Part shown: piece after piece, positions 51,601 to 62,699 of the stretch
Position numbering within the stretch: position 1 is the stretch's first letter
Layout of the letters: each line of letters starts with the position of its first letter
Source of the DNA: Saccoglossus kowalevskii
Taxonomy: Eukaryota; Hemichordata; Enteropneusta; Harrimaniidae
Direction of reading: 5' to 3'
Length of the DNA: 64,000 nucleotides
NCBI RefSeq assembly: GCF_000003605.2
Contig: NW_003149267.1
Coordinates: forward strand, 318,830 to 382,829
The notes under the pieces: model-generated
The model's database searches: none
What the model saw: only the letters and a program-made list of their open reading frames with translations
Told to the model about the DNA's origin: nothing
Program-made: the position numbers and the translations under genes

Positions 51601-54600
51601 TCCATGGACAAATCACCTTATTAATTTTCTACATTATAATTCATAATGTATATATATCACCAAAGGCTTTGAACAAAGCAGTGCATGAAATATTGATATT
51701 AATTTCCATGAATGCAAACAGGGGTTGAAATACTCTGGTGCACACTGCACTATGCACATAGATTATTAGCTAGTGCAAGTAAACTCAAAATATAATGTGC
51801 ACGCTGTGCATGTAGAAATTAACACAACATTTTCTCATTATATTCACTAAGCCTAAATTAAGTTCAACAAATATTGTAAGGTAACTAAAAAAAAAAAGCA
51901 AATTCTTTCGTGTTCACATTGATCGAGAACCCGTAAATTATATTATAACTTTAAAATTGGTGCATTTCACAACAAGTTAGTGCAGGTAAATTTCAAATTC
52001 AACATGCACACTGTGCATGCTGGGAAAAAATTCTATTTCAATCCCTGGCAAATTAGAATATTTGTTTGTATTTCAATAGATTGTAATTTGTAAACAATAA
52101 ATTAATTAAGTAGCTTTAACTCACCTGTGAATGTTTGCTCACATTTTCCAGTTCTCCATAATTTAATAGTTTTATCAGCAGACGCAGACAACATGAGACC
52201 TTGAGATGGTAAAACAGCTACCGCCCAGACTGCTAGTGAATGTCCTTTGAGTGTCATCACATTCTTCTCTTGTAACCAGACTTTAGCTGTACAATCCCAG
52301 GAACCACTCAGTAAAGTACCAAACTTACCAGCAGCTAATGCACAAACTGACAACATGTATACAACCTATGAAACGCATTCAATGTATGGCTGATTATACA
52401 CATTAAATTCTATGGCTTCAGCGACACTACCTTACCTACATATTTTGGGAAAAAATTTATAATTTATTTTATGCAAATGAGCCAATAATTATATATTATA
52501 CATTATATATTCTACGCAAATTATCAATGGGAAAAAAAAATAACTAAAATTAAAAGAAATATCTGCAATGAAACAATGATATCATAACTGATGTCTCTTG
52601 TGAGTTAGAAATCTTACCAGTATTAGTATGACCACTCAAAGTGTATAAGGGAGTTGTAGAAGTTGGTAGATATGCATTGATTGTATTATCATTACTGCCA
52701 GTCATAATAAGGCCTTGTGAATAAGCTTCACTTGGAGGCATGATACAAACACAGGAAATAAAGTTTTTATGTCCAGTTAAACAGTACGCTTGCATAAAGC
52801 CTCTTCCATCACTGAAACAAAAATAAAAAAATACTTGGATTTTCAGTACGATTTCATTATCTGTTCATTCCCAGTATATTTTTAACATCACTCAGCAGCC
52901 ACTTGTGTTTTGTACTAATTTAAGCAAGAAGTTCAAAATCATTCTCACATTTTTTCTAGTAGTTTCTGTGACTTATATTTTCAAAACATACTGTATCAAA
53001 TATGTTCACAATTAATCATTTTAGGTATATTGTTGACAATCTACTATCAACACAACAAACCTGTTCTCTTCATCTTTACAAATATTTATTAATTTTAATA
53101 TTATTTGAATACAACCAGCAAATCAACAATCATAGAGTGCAATGACTAAATGCTTCACTGTACATGTACACTCGTATGGTAGGTCAGAATTTCATGACAT
53201 AACAGTAACTTGATTCTACTAAAATTGTGTTCAACCTCGCAAGGCCCTGTATGCCAATTGCTACATGTTGTTTGGTTAAATAAAACTTCAAAACTGCATC
53301 AAGTGACAACTCCCAGTAAAGCGCAAGGAAGAATAATTTTATTAAATTCATATAGTTGGGTTGGGTTGCATTTACACTCTAACTTTTTCATGCAGAATAA
53401 AAATGAAAATCAAATAATTTACAAATTTACAAATTATTTATTTACATATATCCTTCTTTTAGCCAATATATATTTTGTGTTATCCTACCGACACCATAAA
53501 AAACCTTGTGAAAATAGAGGGCATTTTTGCCTGATACCTTAAAATACCATGGCCATTTTTGCACATTGTCTCTTTTGGTTTTACATCTCCCGAACTTTAG
53601 ATTATGGAATATTCTTACAACTTCTTGTATGCATTATATCTATTATGATGTCCTTTATGTAATATACTACTTTTATGAAATACACGAAAGGTATTTTTCT
53701 AGTCATCACTAAAAAATCACACATGGCTGTTGGTATGGATTTATGGTTTATTATGGTATCAGCTATTATGGACATTATGGTTTTTTTATGGTAAAATTTG
53801 TTACACTTGGATTGAATATGGTAATTTATGGCATTTTATATGATACTTGATTGTGAAATGGTATATTATGGCTTCAGATTTAAAATTTCATGGTAATATA
53901 TGGTGTCAGAGTTCACTAAACCATGTGTTACTATACCATCAAGATTTCATTAAAATTTGATACACAGGTGCAAATCTGTTTAGACTAATGACATATTTTG
54001 CTTCTATCTGTCCAGACGTTTTTGTTTATCATATTTATACTTAGTTTTTCTTTAGCCAAAATATATCAGTGGTCAAACTGTAGAAATGTTCATTTCTTTT
54101 GATAAACAAATTCTTCTAGTGCTGCTAGTCTATAAACAAATGAAGATCATTAACATTTTCAAAATGACAGCTATTTTAGCCCATAAAAAGGTTACTACAC
54201 AGGCAGTACATGTAAATGCTAAATCTGTTGACAACATTTTGAGTTTCAAAATTATTCAGAGTTTAACAGAATTTGATCGTCGCATTTAGGTAATTATATT
54301 TTCTCAAATAAAAACCTGAAGCCATATTTTACCATAACATGGTATTTTATGGTCCAAGCCATAAAAACCCATATTGTCTGGCAGAATACTTATTCCTTCT
54401 GAAACCATAAAGTACCATATTTTGTGGTCCTGAGGTTATGATAAAATAAACGTGTATTCCCCAAACCATATTTTACCATAACATGGTATTTTATGGACCA
54501 ACGATTTCCTTTCCCAAGCCATAAAAACCCATATTATCTGGCTGAGTACTTATTCGTTCTGAAACCATAAAGTACCATATCTTTAATTATTACTGTAGCC

Positions 54601-56562
54601 ATATAATGCCATACAAAACCATATTTTGGGGGGTAACATTTTTTTGGACCCCCCAAATTCAAATTCTCAAGTAGCATAGTTACTTGATAAACCATGACTT
54701 ACTCTTTTAGGCAAGTTCACTTTTATCTCTGGTTTCATGATTTATTAACAAAATTCACAGCTGTCATGTTTATCGTAATTAGCATATTTTTGTAACCCTC
54801 CTCTAATCGTACAATTTAATTTATGTGTCTGAATTTCATGAAATGAGACGACAATATTCTATTCTAAATGAAAAACCAAGTTTAATGTCAATTTGATTAC
54901 TTAAAAGGCATTACTTGACAATTGAAATTGGTTGAAATTACACAAAAAGTCTTGGCTAGTTAGTGTGAAATGTATGCTGGGAAAATAGGTGTCCATTTTT
55001 CACATGATATTTTATGGCGTCGGTAAGAAGAGGGATATACGTTACTAACAAATAAAAATAAATACACTGTTAAATACAAGTTATATATTAATAAGAGTAT
55101 AAACATGCTGAGTTATAAAAAATGAATCTAAATACACCATGCTTGTAAGGTACAAAACCTCTGTGGCGGAAACTTCCTACATTTGTATAAAAGACACATC
55201 CGCAGACATTTACAGAAGAATTTAGAGAATCTGAGGACGATAGTTACGAACAACGTGTATAACACGTACTATGAAGTCAAACTCAACAAAAATAACACAC
55301 CCTCAGTTTTTACCGATATCAGGCTTACGCTGATACATCATGTATATGACACGAGCTATCCCATGTTTTGGCACCCTTGAACACAAAAACAATACTGTTA
55401 ACACACAAAGTGGTATGATCGCTCAAAAAAACACAGTGACATGCCCTTCCTGAAAAAATTTTGGAAACCTTCCACAAAACGTGCAACAGCGAGAAATATT
55501 GTTTCAAAGTTGCTCTATTTGAGGTATATACTAAGACATTCAGTTACTTGTAACTTGCCTAAATGTTGGTTGATTTTTAAAATTCATACACAGCTGCAAA
55601 GATCAAAATGTCCAGAACGCATCTCCTGTTGTTTTATAATGTCTGAATCCATTTTACAAAGAAATACGCCATTTCCGAGGAAGCGCTAAGTGTGCAGAAT
55701 ATCCGATGTTCGGTAAACTTTGACAGTGTCTATGTCAATACTACCGAGCGTGGCACACATAGCATATACAATTAAGCCGATTAACACCTTAGAAAAAACA
55801 GAGAGAAATTTGGCGATCATAAACAAACTTCCACCCAACTGATTTGTTTGGTGTTTGCCACAGGATAATAACTGTGCAAACGTATTGGCCCCTGTGATGC
55901 ACAGAGAATATTAAAAATCTTATTCACTCTTGCAGTGTACCACAGGAAACACTGCTTTTATGTTATTTTGACTGTATGTTTATTAGTGAGATATAGGTTT
56001 TAAAAAAAAATTAACAGAATAAAACACCTTTTCAAGTAGCTTTTTTAATTCTCGTAGTCGTAACTCAGTCAATCATCTTGTGCTAGTACTGTACGTTCAT
56101 GTACATTGTATAATAGATCCTTAACATAAATTTAATGAAAATAGTTGTACGACGGATTTGTGGTATTGATTTTCACAAAACAAATACAAAATAGCTCAAG
56201 TGATTTATGAAGTATCGTCAGATATACATGTACATGTATGTAGATCATAAAGCATCTCTGGAAAATAATTTTGTAGCTAACACCAAAAAAATATTACGGA
56301 ACCTGGAGTGGAGTTCAAATAAGGACACCCCCCGGCATAAATCCATCAATATGGCTAAACAAGTGAATCTCGGCACGGAAAAAAAGTATAGAAATTGCAA
56401 AATATGGATGGATACAAACCTGATAGGAACCCAGATACGTGCTGTTTTATCACGAGAACCAGAAATAATTGCTCCTTCTGGTGAATAAGCAGTTGTCACG
56501 GCTCTAACATCCCCTTCATGTCCAATGAGAGTGCAACTAAGTTTATAACTAGAAGTCGCCAT
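42646..56562 (-). CDS. PLAA: PLAA (phospholipase A2-activating protein; Doa1/Ufd3 family), complete, 12 exons
   Basis: Exons in transcript order: 56562-56420, 52811-52618, 52346-52125, 50923-50620, 48635-48466, 47447-47287, 46632-46410, 45297-45217, 44690-44607, 44203-44066, 43916-43767, 43214-42646. Phases agree throughout and give 812 codons plus stop; human PLAA has about 795. Residues 1-290 are a WD40 propeller ([50 protein letters not shown]). About 345-475 is the PFU ubiquitin-binding domain ([43 protein letters not shown]). A linker of repeated DPFTG-GGSRYxP follows, then the PUL domain, about 555-810 ([45 protein letters not shown]). The family binds ubiquitin and the C-terminus of the p97/VCP ATPase, acting in ubiquitin homeostasis and endolysosomal sorting. 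Tandem copies of the exon 5 end lie in intron 5. It is divergent from ASF1. Confidence 0.96.
44607..45297 (-). repeat. PLAA: Duplicated PLAA exons coding the DPFTG-GGSRYxP linker
   Basis: Exons 8 (45217-45297, 81 nt) and 9 (44607-44690, 84 nt) are both phase 1-1, start GGSRY-I/V-P and end with DPFTG or DPLTG. The end of exon 7 (DPFTG) and the start of exon 10 (GGSRYIP) fit the same mould. Human PLAA has a similar repeated linker, so exon duplication here is old. Each exon can be skipped or included without changing frame. Confidence 0.85.
45470..45655 (-). mobile_element. Decayed MITE family C copy 3
   Basis: Retains CCAGTTTAGCGAAT, AGTGACATCTTGAATTAGC and the end CGTTTTACAGTAC, in the order and orientation of 28548-28777. 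The left end has eroded. Confidence 0.65.
46195..46390 (-). mobile_element. MITE family E copy 3
   Basis: Inverted relative to 39296-39525, with ends TTTTCACCACCAGTTCCCTC and TCTGGTGGTAAAAACG. It lies about 20 bp from the donor of PLAA exon 7, within intron 7. Confidence 0.75.
48205..48480 (-). repeat. PLAA: Tandem array of the PLAA exon 5 end plus splice donor (five copies)
   Basis: The minus-strand segment CTGAAAGCTTACACAAACCA followed by G and the donor gttagt occurs five times. Exon-side last bases are 48466 (the gene's own donor), 48406, 48349, 48289 and 48232, so the period alternates 60, 57, 60, 57 nt. Each extra copy resembles a 30-nt phase 1-1 exon encoding PGPESLHKP. Copies ending at 48406, 48349 and 48232 have an AG directly before the 30-nt block; the one at 48289 has GG. 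The spaces between copies are 27 or 30 nt, shorter than usual metazoan introns. Retaining the DNA between copies gives an in-frame TAG at the gttag. Confidence 0.9.
49944..50065. mobile_element. Hairpin-forming MITE, about 122 bp
   Basis: The left arm TATAACCACAGGAAGCCCAG with GAACTAT and the right arm ATAGTTCCTGGGCTCCCTGT with GGTATAA are inverted repeats of about 40 bp. They enclose a C-run (about 49997-50009). It lies in PLAA intron 4. Confidence 0.8.
50208..50531. mobile_element. MITE with CAGTCAAACCTG termini
   Basis: Starts TACAGTCAAACCTGTGTTAG and ends CAGGTTTGACAGC. The interior has repeated GTAGTGACCACTTTTATGTA and AAAGACCACCTGTCTATAAA, also present as fragments at 21760-21850 and 22055-22085. 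CAGT-type ends next to TA suggest the pogo/Tigger group. It ends in the region of PLAA exon 4's donor-side intron. Confidence 0.6.
53486..55025. mobile_element. 1.54-kb non-autonomous DNA transposon in PLAA intron 1
   Basis: The left end TACCGACACCATAAAA and the right end TTTTATGGCGTCGGTA are inverted repeats. The match extends inward with gaps to about 40 bp (CTTGTGAAAAT and ATGTGAAAAATGG). The interior is strikingly rich in ATGG/CCAT motifs (TTTATGGTTTATTATGGTAT near 53740) and has a tandem duplication at 54324-54585. No transposase frame is seen. The TA at each end may be target site or terminus. Confidence 0.75.
54324..54585. repeat. Imperfect tandem duplication inside the 1.54-kb element
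   Basis: Two copies about 145 bp apart share CCATATTTTACCATAACATG, GTATTTTATGG, AAGCCATAAAAACCCATATT and CTGAAACCATAAAGTACCAT. TACCATAACATGGTA is a near-perfect palindrome. Confidence 0.85.
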
Positions 56563-57045
56563 TTTTCAGGTTGAGCATGGAAAAGCGGAAACGGAAATAA
56601 GCCTCATTCGTGTATGCGGATAGCGAGAAATTACAACGACTCTGCTGTCCAATTGCTCACCTCAAAATTGTTGGAAATTAATAGAAAACAATTTATTTAT
56701 TTTCTATTTAATTTGAAAAGCCTCAATTCTAACAAATTAACTCAACTCACAGTCTTACGTAAAATATAACTGTTGTCGAGGCTGCATTGGATATAACCAA
56801 TCACAGATAGCAACACAATAGAATACACAGTTATCCAATGAGAAACGATAATACATTCGTTACTGAATTCCCCGCCACATTTTGCCAACTTCGTTTTTGT
56901 TGTGAAAGGGATTTTGGTTCCGTGCTCTTTATTGTACTAAATGTGTTCACGTCAGCAAAAATTGTAACTTTTTGAAGTGTCGGGTTCTAGTAACCACTGT
57001 CACCATATTTAATTTGTTAATTTTATAAAAAAAAATTCTCGAAGT
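56563..57045. promoter_or_regulatory. Bidirectional PLAA/ASF1 promoter
   Basis: The two start codons are 483 bp apart in divergent orientation. Three CCAAT boxes lie within 54 bp: ATTGG at 56786-56790, CCAAT at 56797-56801 (in ACCAATCACAG) and CCAAT at 56835-56839 (in TCCAATGAG). This resembles the spaced NF-Y sites of histone and cell-cycle gene promoters. No TATA box stands out. PLAA starts in AAAAATGGCGAC, a YY1-like context. Confidence 0.65.
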
Positions 57046-57154
57046 ATGGCAAAAGTACAAATAAACAACGTTGTGGTACTCGACAACCCGTCTCCATTTT
57101 TCAATCCATTCCAGTTTGAAATTACGTTCGAATGTAGCGATAATCTCGAGGAAG
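57046..57154 (+). CDS. ASF1: ASF1 histone chaperone, first exon only
   Basis: ATG at 57046 opens 36 codons reading MAKVQINNVVVLDNPSPFFN and then PFQFEITFECSDNLEE, with a donor (gtaagc) after 57154 in phase 1. This is almost identical to the N-terminus of animal ASF1A/ASF1B. ASF1 is an H3-H4 chaperone with an immunoglobulin-like core that hands histones to CAF-1 and HIRA. The remaining core (DLEWKIIYVGSAESE onwards in known homologues) was not found between 57155 and 64000. It could lie in the gap 58641-59195 or beyond the window. It is divergent from PLAA across a short shared promoter. Confidence 0.92.
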
Positions 57155-57465
57155 GTAAGCGATAACTTATGTATTTAATTCACGGTGCTTGTAAGTTGTA
57201 GGTTGTATTCATATTACATTGCTCTTTGACGAGACGTACAATTAATCTCCAAATGTTGGCAACAATGTAGATACTCGTTCATGATGTACGCATATTGCGC
57301 CAAATTTTGGGGTAATCCAGGTTGATCTCCACTCCTACGTACTGGGGGTACTAAAGAGTGGTTAGTTAGCTCAACGGTAATCTAGTTTGGCGTGCTAAGG
57401 TTGATCTGCTTAAAATGAGAAATATTAGTAAACATCGCTGTTACGAACAGATGGGCAAACTGGAA

Positions 57466-57676
57466 TACTGTAAAATGACTAATTTTCACTGGGTTTAAAT
57501 TTCACTGATTTACCATTTCGGGCATATTCAGTGGGTTTTAAATTCACGGTTTTATCATTTAGATAATGTGTTTTATGCTAAATTTTACATATTCACTGGG
57601 TTTTAATTTAGCGCATTTTCCAGTCAGCGAAATAAGCCAAATTAAAACCCAGTGAATAATTAACCATTTTACAGTA
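57466..57676. mobile_element. MITE family H (TACTGTAAAATG ends, 211 bp)
   Basis: Ends TACTGTAAAATGACTAATTT and AATAATTAACCATTTTACAGTA-type sequence. The interior repeats TCACTGGGTTTAAATTTCAC and TAAAACCCAGTGAA, which are themselves inverted. It shares only the outer 10-12 bp with families C and D. Confidence 0.8.
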
Positions 57677-58640
57677 TATTGCTATCATGTGATCGTAATG
57701 TCTATTCATACAAAAGTTGTAAATAGCCAATGTGTCAATTCACATGCTTGGAAGCGAGTTATGATCATGTAGTTCTTGTATGTAAACTACATAATTTTTC
57801 CTGCTGGAACTTCGTGATTTAATGATTGTTGTGGCATTTGTGGACATAAAATTTCGTGAAGGTCACTATTAAACACTGTATTGTGGCACCCACCACCAAA
57901 GTATATGTATTGGTTGGACCATGGAGGTAATAAAAGAAAGGAGTCGCAGCTAAGCCTTGATGAAAGGTACCAGGATGATCGCCGCTGTTTGTATATAGAT
58001 CAGGGAGTTTATTTCCCGAATGGACCAAGGATATGATGACGGCGACGATCCTGGGGTGAGGATATAAAAACAAATTTGTCAGTAATGTTCGAAACATTGT
58101 CCTGCAGCATTGTTAGTGTTAGTGTGTCTTATTTTATTTGTCTTTTGTAATAATTTTTTTTACCTTACTAAACCCACAGATGGTTAAGTTGCGTAATAAA
58201 GTTATTATTATTATTGTCAAGTGGATTATTAAATTTAATGGGGTAAAAAATGAATTCATGTCGACTTGCAAATTGCATATTCTTCAGCATCGATACAAAG
58301 TCCCAATGTGTAGCTTGAAAAGTATAAGCATCAGTCAAGCAGTACATCAAAATCAGTGTTCTCTGTACGGGCTCATTTGCATAAAATTAGCATATTCTAT
58401 TTCAAGTTATATATGCACAACACACATCACAATAAATACAATTTTTGTTTGATGGTATAATTTTATTATTCACATAACTGAACATTTATTTACAGTATTT
58501 ACAATAAGTGTATTAGATGACTCCAAAAATTGTTTTCTATCCAACATAGATCATGATGACATATCTAATCGTCCATTTCTGATGCTAGCCCATATACTTG
58601 CTGCATTTGAATATTACCGTTTTCCACAAATAAAATTTGA

Positions 58641-59195
58641 NNNNNNNNNNNNNNNNNNNNNNNNNNNNNNNNNNNNNNNNNNNNNNNNNNNNNNNNNNNN
58701 NNNNNNNNNNNNNNNNNNNNNNNNNNNNNNNNNNNNNNNNNNNNNNNNNNNNNNNNNNNNNNNNNNNNNNNNNNNNNNNNNNNNNNNNNNNNNNNNNNNN
58801 NNNNNNNNNNNNNNNNNNNNNNNNNNNNNNNNNNNNNNNNNNNNNNNNNNNNNNNNNNNNNNNNNNNNNNNNNNNNNNNNNNNNNNNNNNNNNNNNNNNN
58901 NNNNNNNNNNNNNNNNNNNNNNNNNNNNNNNNNNNNNNNNNNNNNNNNNNNNNNNNNNNNNNNNNNNNNNNNNNNNNNNNNNNNNNNNNNNNNNNNNNNN
59001 NNNNNNNNNNNNNNNNNNNNNNNNNNNNNNNNNNNNNNNNNNNNNNNNNNNNNNNNNNNNNNNNNNNNNNNNNNNNNNNNNNNNNNNNNNNNNNNNNNNN
59101 NNNNNNNNNNNNNNNNNNNNNNNNNNNNNNNNNNNNNNNNNNNNNNNNNNNNNNNNNNNNNNNNNNNNNNNNNNNNNNNNNNNNNNNNNNNNNNN
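58641..59195. other. Assembly gap
   Basis: A run of about 555 N. Open frames spanning it are artefacts. It may contain one or more ASF1 exons. Confidence 0.95.
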
Positions 59196-59229
59196 TTAAT
59201 TTTTGCTGTTCTATGGCTGTTGCATTGAT

Positions 59230-59650
59230 GTCTACAAACCACTCATTGGATTTCAATGAAACTTTTAAAGAGTGTACTCATCACATTTCAATGAACCTAG
59301 GACTATACATCATATTAGTTTTTGGTAAATATGTATGCTTCTTAATCACTTAATTAACATAATTAATTAATACTGATATCTCAAGTATTGATCATCATCA
59401 CATTTGAATAAAACTTGGTACATAAATGCTCTAGGACAATAGACGGCCTGATTAATTTTGGGTTAAAATCTGTTCATATTAACTCTCTAATTAGCATAAT
59501 AATTAATATTTTTTGGGTTCCAATCACATTCCAATGAAACTTGGTACATTGTGCAGACCTTATTAGTTTTACACTTAAATCTGTTCATATCAGTTACCTG
59601 ATTTACATAATTAGTTTTCAGCTATTCCATCAATATCTCAAGTACAAGTA
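59230..59650. repeat. Diverged tandem repeat, unit about 120-150 bp
   Basis: Three degenerate units share TTCAATGAAACTTGGTACAT, CTGTTCATAT and TAATTAGCATAATTAATT. A fragment with CATTGAAACTTAGTACATAG occurs at about 36070. It adjoins the gap, which may be more of the same array. Confidence 0.65.
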
Positions 59651-60566
59651 ATTTTGAATTAATTTTTAATGTGTCTTCAATACTCTCAGCACACGGGAGA
59701 TCTTTCTAAGCACGGGAGATCTTTCTAAGCTTTCTTTGATATTCTCTGTAATGGAACAAGTTGTGATGAAATTCTAGCCTTTCATTCATTTCTTTTAAAT
59801 TTCTTTCAAGCATTTTCATTTCCAAAAGTTTTATAATGCACTGACATATTGTAATAGTTGAAAAAAACTCAAGTAATAATAAGAAAAATGTTTTCACATA
59901 CCAAATTACCATTCAAAAAAAAGACAAAATCGAATCCAATGACTGTAAACAAATTGATCATTATATCGATTGCATTATGGGTACTGAGGACAAAGGTCAA
60001 ATCAGATACCCTGTCATCCATGTTGTTTCAGTATTTACCAACACGTTTTGTTTTGGTGATTCTTTTTACTTTTCGCTAATAAAAGGCAAGTAACAAGCAA
60101 TTGGGACAATAAATTGTTGTTGATTCTTCTGTTCTCAAGTATCTAAGCTAATTTAGGAATGATGAAGGAACTTGTTTTGACTCCAATTACGTGATTAACG
60201 TAATGCTTGTGACACTCACTTCACGCATCTAGCCATTGTTTTTTGTTTATTCGTTCAGCCAGTTTTTCCCCAGACATCCAATCCATTGTCCTAGTTGTCA
60301 CCTATGCCACTATCCGTCTCTTAGTTCTTTGTTTTATCGCCTGTCAATTAATAAGAGGTCTCATTAACGTTGTCGGGACATCTTCCGGTACTCGTGAAAC
60401 AGCTGTTCTCCGAAAACAAAGGAAGGGCGCAAATAAATTAAAGAGGGGCGCTGCGCTCCTAAACCCCTCGAGGAGAACACTGAATAATGTGCATCTCAAA
60501 ACCTTAAAAAAAGTTTGAATAATTATAATTTTTACTACTTCATAGTTTTCATGTTAATGAACTTAC

Positions 60567-62640
60567 CTGCAGTACTCATTGGAACAATCAATCCTATAAC
60601 AGCCAACTTGTATAAATTAACAAATACATCTTTATATTGCTTCACCACTTTGGTCATCATCTGAGTCCAAGTAAAACTGCTGTGTTGGTCATCCACCATT
60701 ACTTTTTTCATCATTTCCCACTCCATAGCCATCACTTCACTAGATAAAATATTACTATAATGGGTTGATAGTGTCTGAAATAAAAACAGATAAAACCCGG
60801 TTATAATTCAGCCTTTCCATCAAAAAATGTCTGATATGTGGACAAATGATATTTTTGCCTGTAAAATGAAAATTTAGTCACTTGTATATAGTTACAACTT
60901 TTATAATCATTGAAAATAATGATTCTTTATTACACTACAAAAAAACATCAGTAGGTTTTGCATGGTACTAAAATTTATGTACAAAAGCAAAGAAACCAAT
61001 TACTAAGTACATTGGAAAATATTTATTTTTTTTTTAATATTTTATAATGCTCAGTCTTCAAACATAATGAAAGTACATACATTTCCTTCTTTATCAGTGT
61101 ACTTGGCATACATAATCAGTTGTTTGAGTATTGATATATCTGTGGTTTCATCTACCATAAGGCTATAAAATGGACTTGTATTCTTCTTTCAATGACCTGA
61201 GCCAAGACATCCACCATCTCTTGAATTATCCTTTCTGACATGTAATTGGCATTACCACCCTGCAATAATCAGTGCAATTAATTAAATGAAATTAGAAATA
61301 AGGAAAGCGGAATAATTAAAAAAAATGATTAAAAAACAATTTACCTTGTTCAAGTGTTCTAAGCATGAACCACCAAAGGATTTCACCAAATCAAGCAATG
61401 GCCTGAACTTCGTTGTATGTGCTACTTCGTTTTTGCATATCCAATACATACATCTAAGGGCAGAAATAAACGATTGTCTCTCCATATTTATATGATGATC
61501 CATTGCTGCTATGATTCCACCGTTTTTGGCAGATAATATCGCCTTCTTTTCTTTTAGTTTGGCGAGTTTATGCATGTCAGACTTCACGTGTCGCACAATA
61601 CTCTGTTTCTCCAACGCTGTGCATGGAGTCATAATCAGATCCGTTTCTTGCTCTTACTCCGTGTTTTCCACGCGTAAAACACAACATACCTGTTTTGCCA
61701 AAAATAATCAACATTATAAATCATTTTTGTGATCGACAAATGAAAATAAATAGAAGCGAAACACAAAATGGTCGCCGAAAGAATCGATTGAAAACACAAG
61801 GCCAGACCTTTAACCTCCGAGAGACTTGATTAAAATATTTTTTTCCATACCTTTTTCGTCTGGAGTTTGTCGTAACCATTCATACGATGTTAACCATGAC
61901 TTGTCAAAACCAGTTTTTCTTTTTAGCTCCGCTGTTGACTTTGTCGAGCGGAGCTTATCATATGAGTGATTGTCTATCTCCGTCGTCCGTGTCAATGTTT
62001 TATTTTTTCGACTTCTTCTTGAAAACCACAAACCTGAATGCTTTGATACTTGGTGTATATGTACCTTGGGTAGACCTCTCTCATATTTGTTCATTTTATG
62101 ATCATATCTTCAATTCTCTGATTTTGGTGAATATTTTTGTCATTTTTGGTAAAAAGTGATATTTTCGACTTCTTGTTAAAAACCGCAAGTCCAATTGCTT
62201 TGATAATACATATATAGGTACTACATGTGGACCTCTCTCAGATTTGTTCATTTCGTGATGGTATCTTCAATTCTCTAATTTTGGTGAATATTTTTGTCAT
62301 TTTTGGTAGAAAGTGATATTTTCGACTTCTTGTTAAAAACTGTAAGTCCGATTGCTTTGATACTATACATATTGTTCATTTTCTAATGATGTCTTCAGTT
62401 CTTTAATTGAAATATGCATTGCTAACAGCGGAGCTATCTCAGCCGATAGGCTGCTTGTTTTACTTTCTTGTAATTTGGAACTAGATTGCCCATCTTGTTT
62501 GTGTTTCGTCGGAGTAGACAGCGACGTGAACCATGATCGGGACGCGGACACTGATTTTCTTTCTGCATATTTGGCGATCTCGAGAGCGTGTTTATGATGC
62601 GAAGGCAAGGTACAATCTGATCGCTGACGAACATCAACCC
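60567..62640 (-). pseudogene. hAT-type transposase-derived gene (ZNF862/DUF4371-like), broken
   Basis: Minus-strand exon-like pieces with splice signals lie at about 62640-62461 plus 61924-61840 (split by an inserted element), 61689-61347, 61259-61081 and 60774-60567. They follow the order of TTF-finger/DUF4371 hAT proteins: FDKSWLTSYEWLRQTPDEKG, KHGVRARNGS, TPCTALEKQSIVRHVKSDMH, KNEVAHTTKFRPLLDLV, GGNANYMSERIIQEMVDVLA, YSLMVDETTDISILKQLIMY and VIGLIVPMSTA. The last normally precedes the ERxFS part of the hAT dimerisation region, which is missing. Frames shift near 61635 and near 61150, the second finger cysteine reads Arg, and a family-G element interrupts the first coding block. Introns suggest a host-captured gene or an intron-bearing hAT transposon, now decayed. 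Confidence 0.65.
61925..62460 (+). mobile_element. Non-autonomous element family G copy 2, inserted in the hAT gene
   Basis: The left end AGCTCCGCTGTTGACTTTGT with CGAGCGGAGCT forms a hairpin by itself. The right end AACAGCGGAGCTATCTCAGC with CGATAGGCTGCTTGTTT ends at 62460. AGCTCCGCTGTT and AACAGCGGAGCT are a perfect 12-bp inverted pair between the two ends. Inside are about three of the tandem units seen in 34247-34985. Removing it brings the coding text LQESK next to KRKTGFDKSW. Confidence 0.78.
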
Positions 62641-62699
62641 TTTTTATATTTTTTAAATTCATTGTAAAAGAATTCACAGATTATGCATATTCATAATGT

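Larger units (their letters stand above)
57155..60566. other. Probable ASF1 intron, gap and downstream non-coding DNA
   Basis: It contains a 211-bp MITE (57466-57676) and a GC-richer stretch at about 57840-58110 of unknown nature. It also holds the gap 58641-59195 and diverged AATTAATTAGCATAATTAATT-type tandem repeats (59230-59650). No further ASF1 exon was recognised. Confidence 0.45.

Noticed and set aside
57840-58110. GC-richer segment considered as an ASF1 exon or retroelement piece
   Set aside because: No frame reads like the ASF1 core, and no retroelement motif or terminal repeat could be defined.
58565-59353. Long open frames on both strands
   Set aside because: They consist almost wholly of N from the assembly gap.
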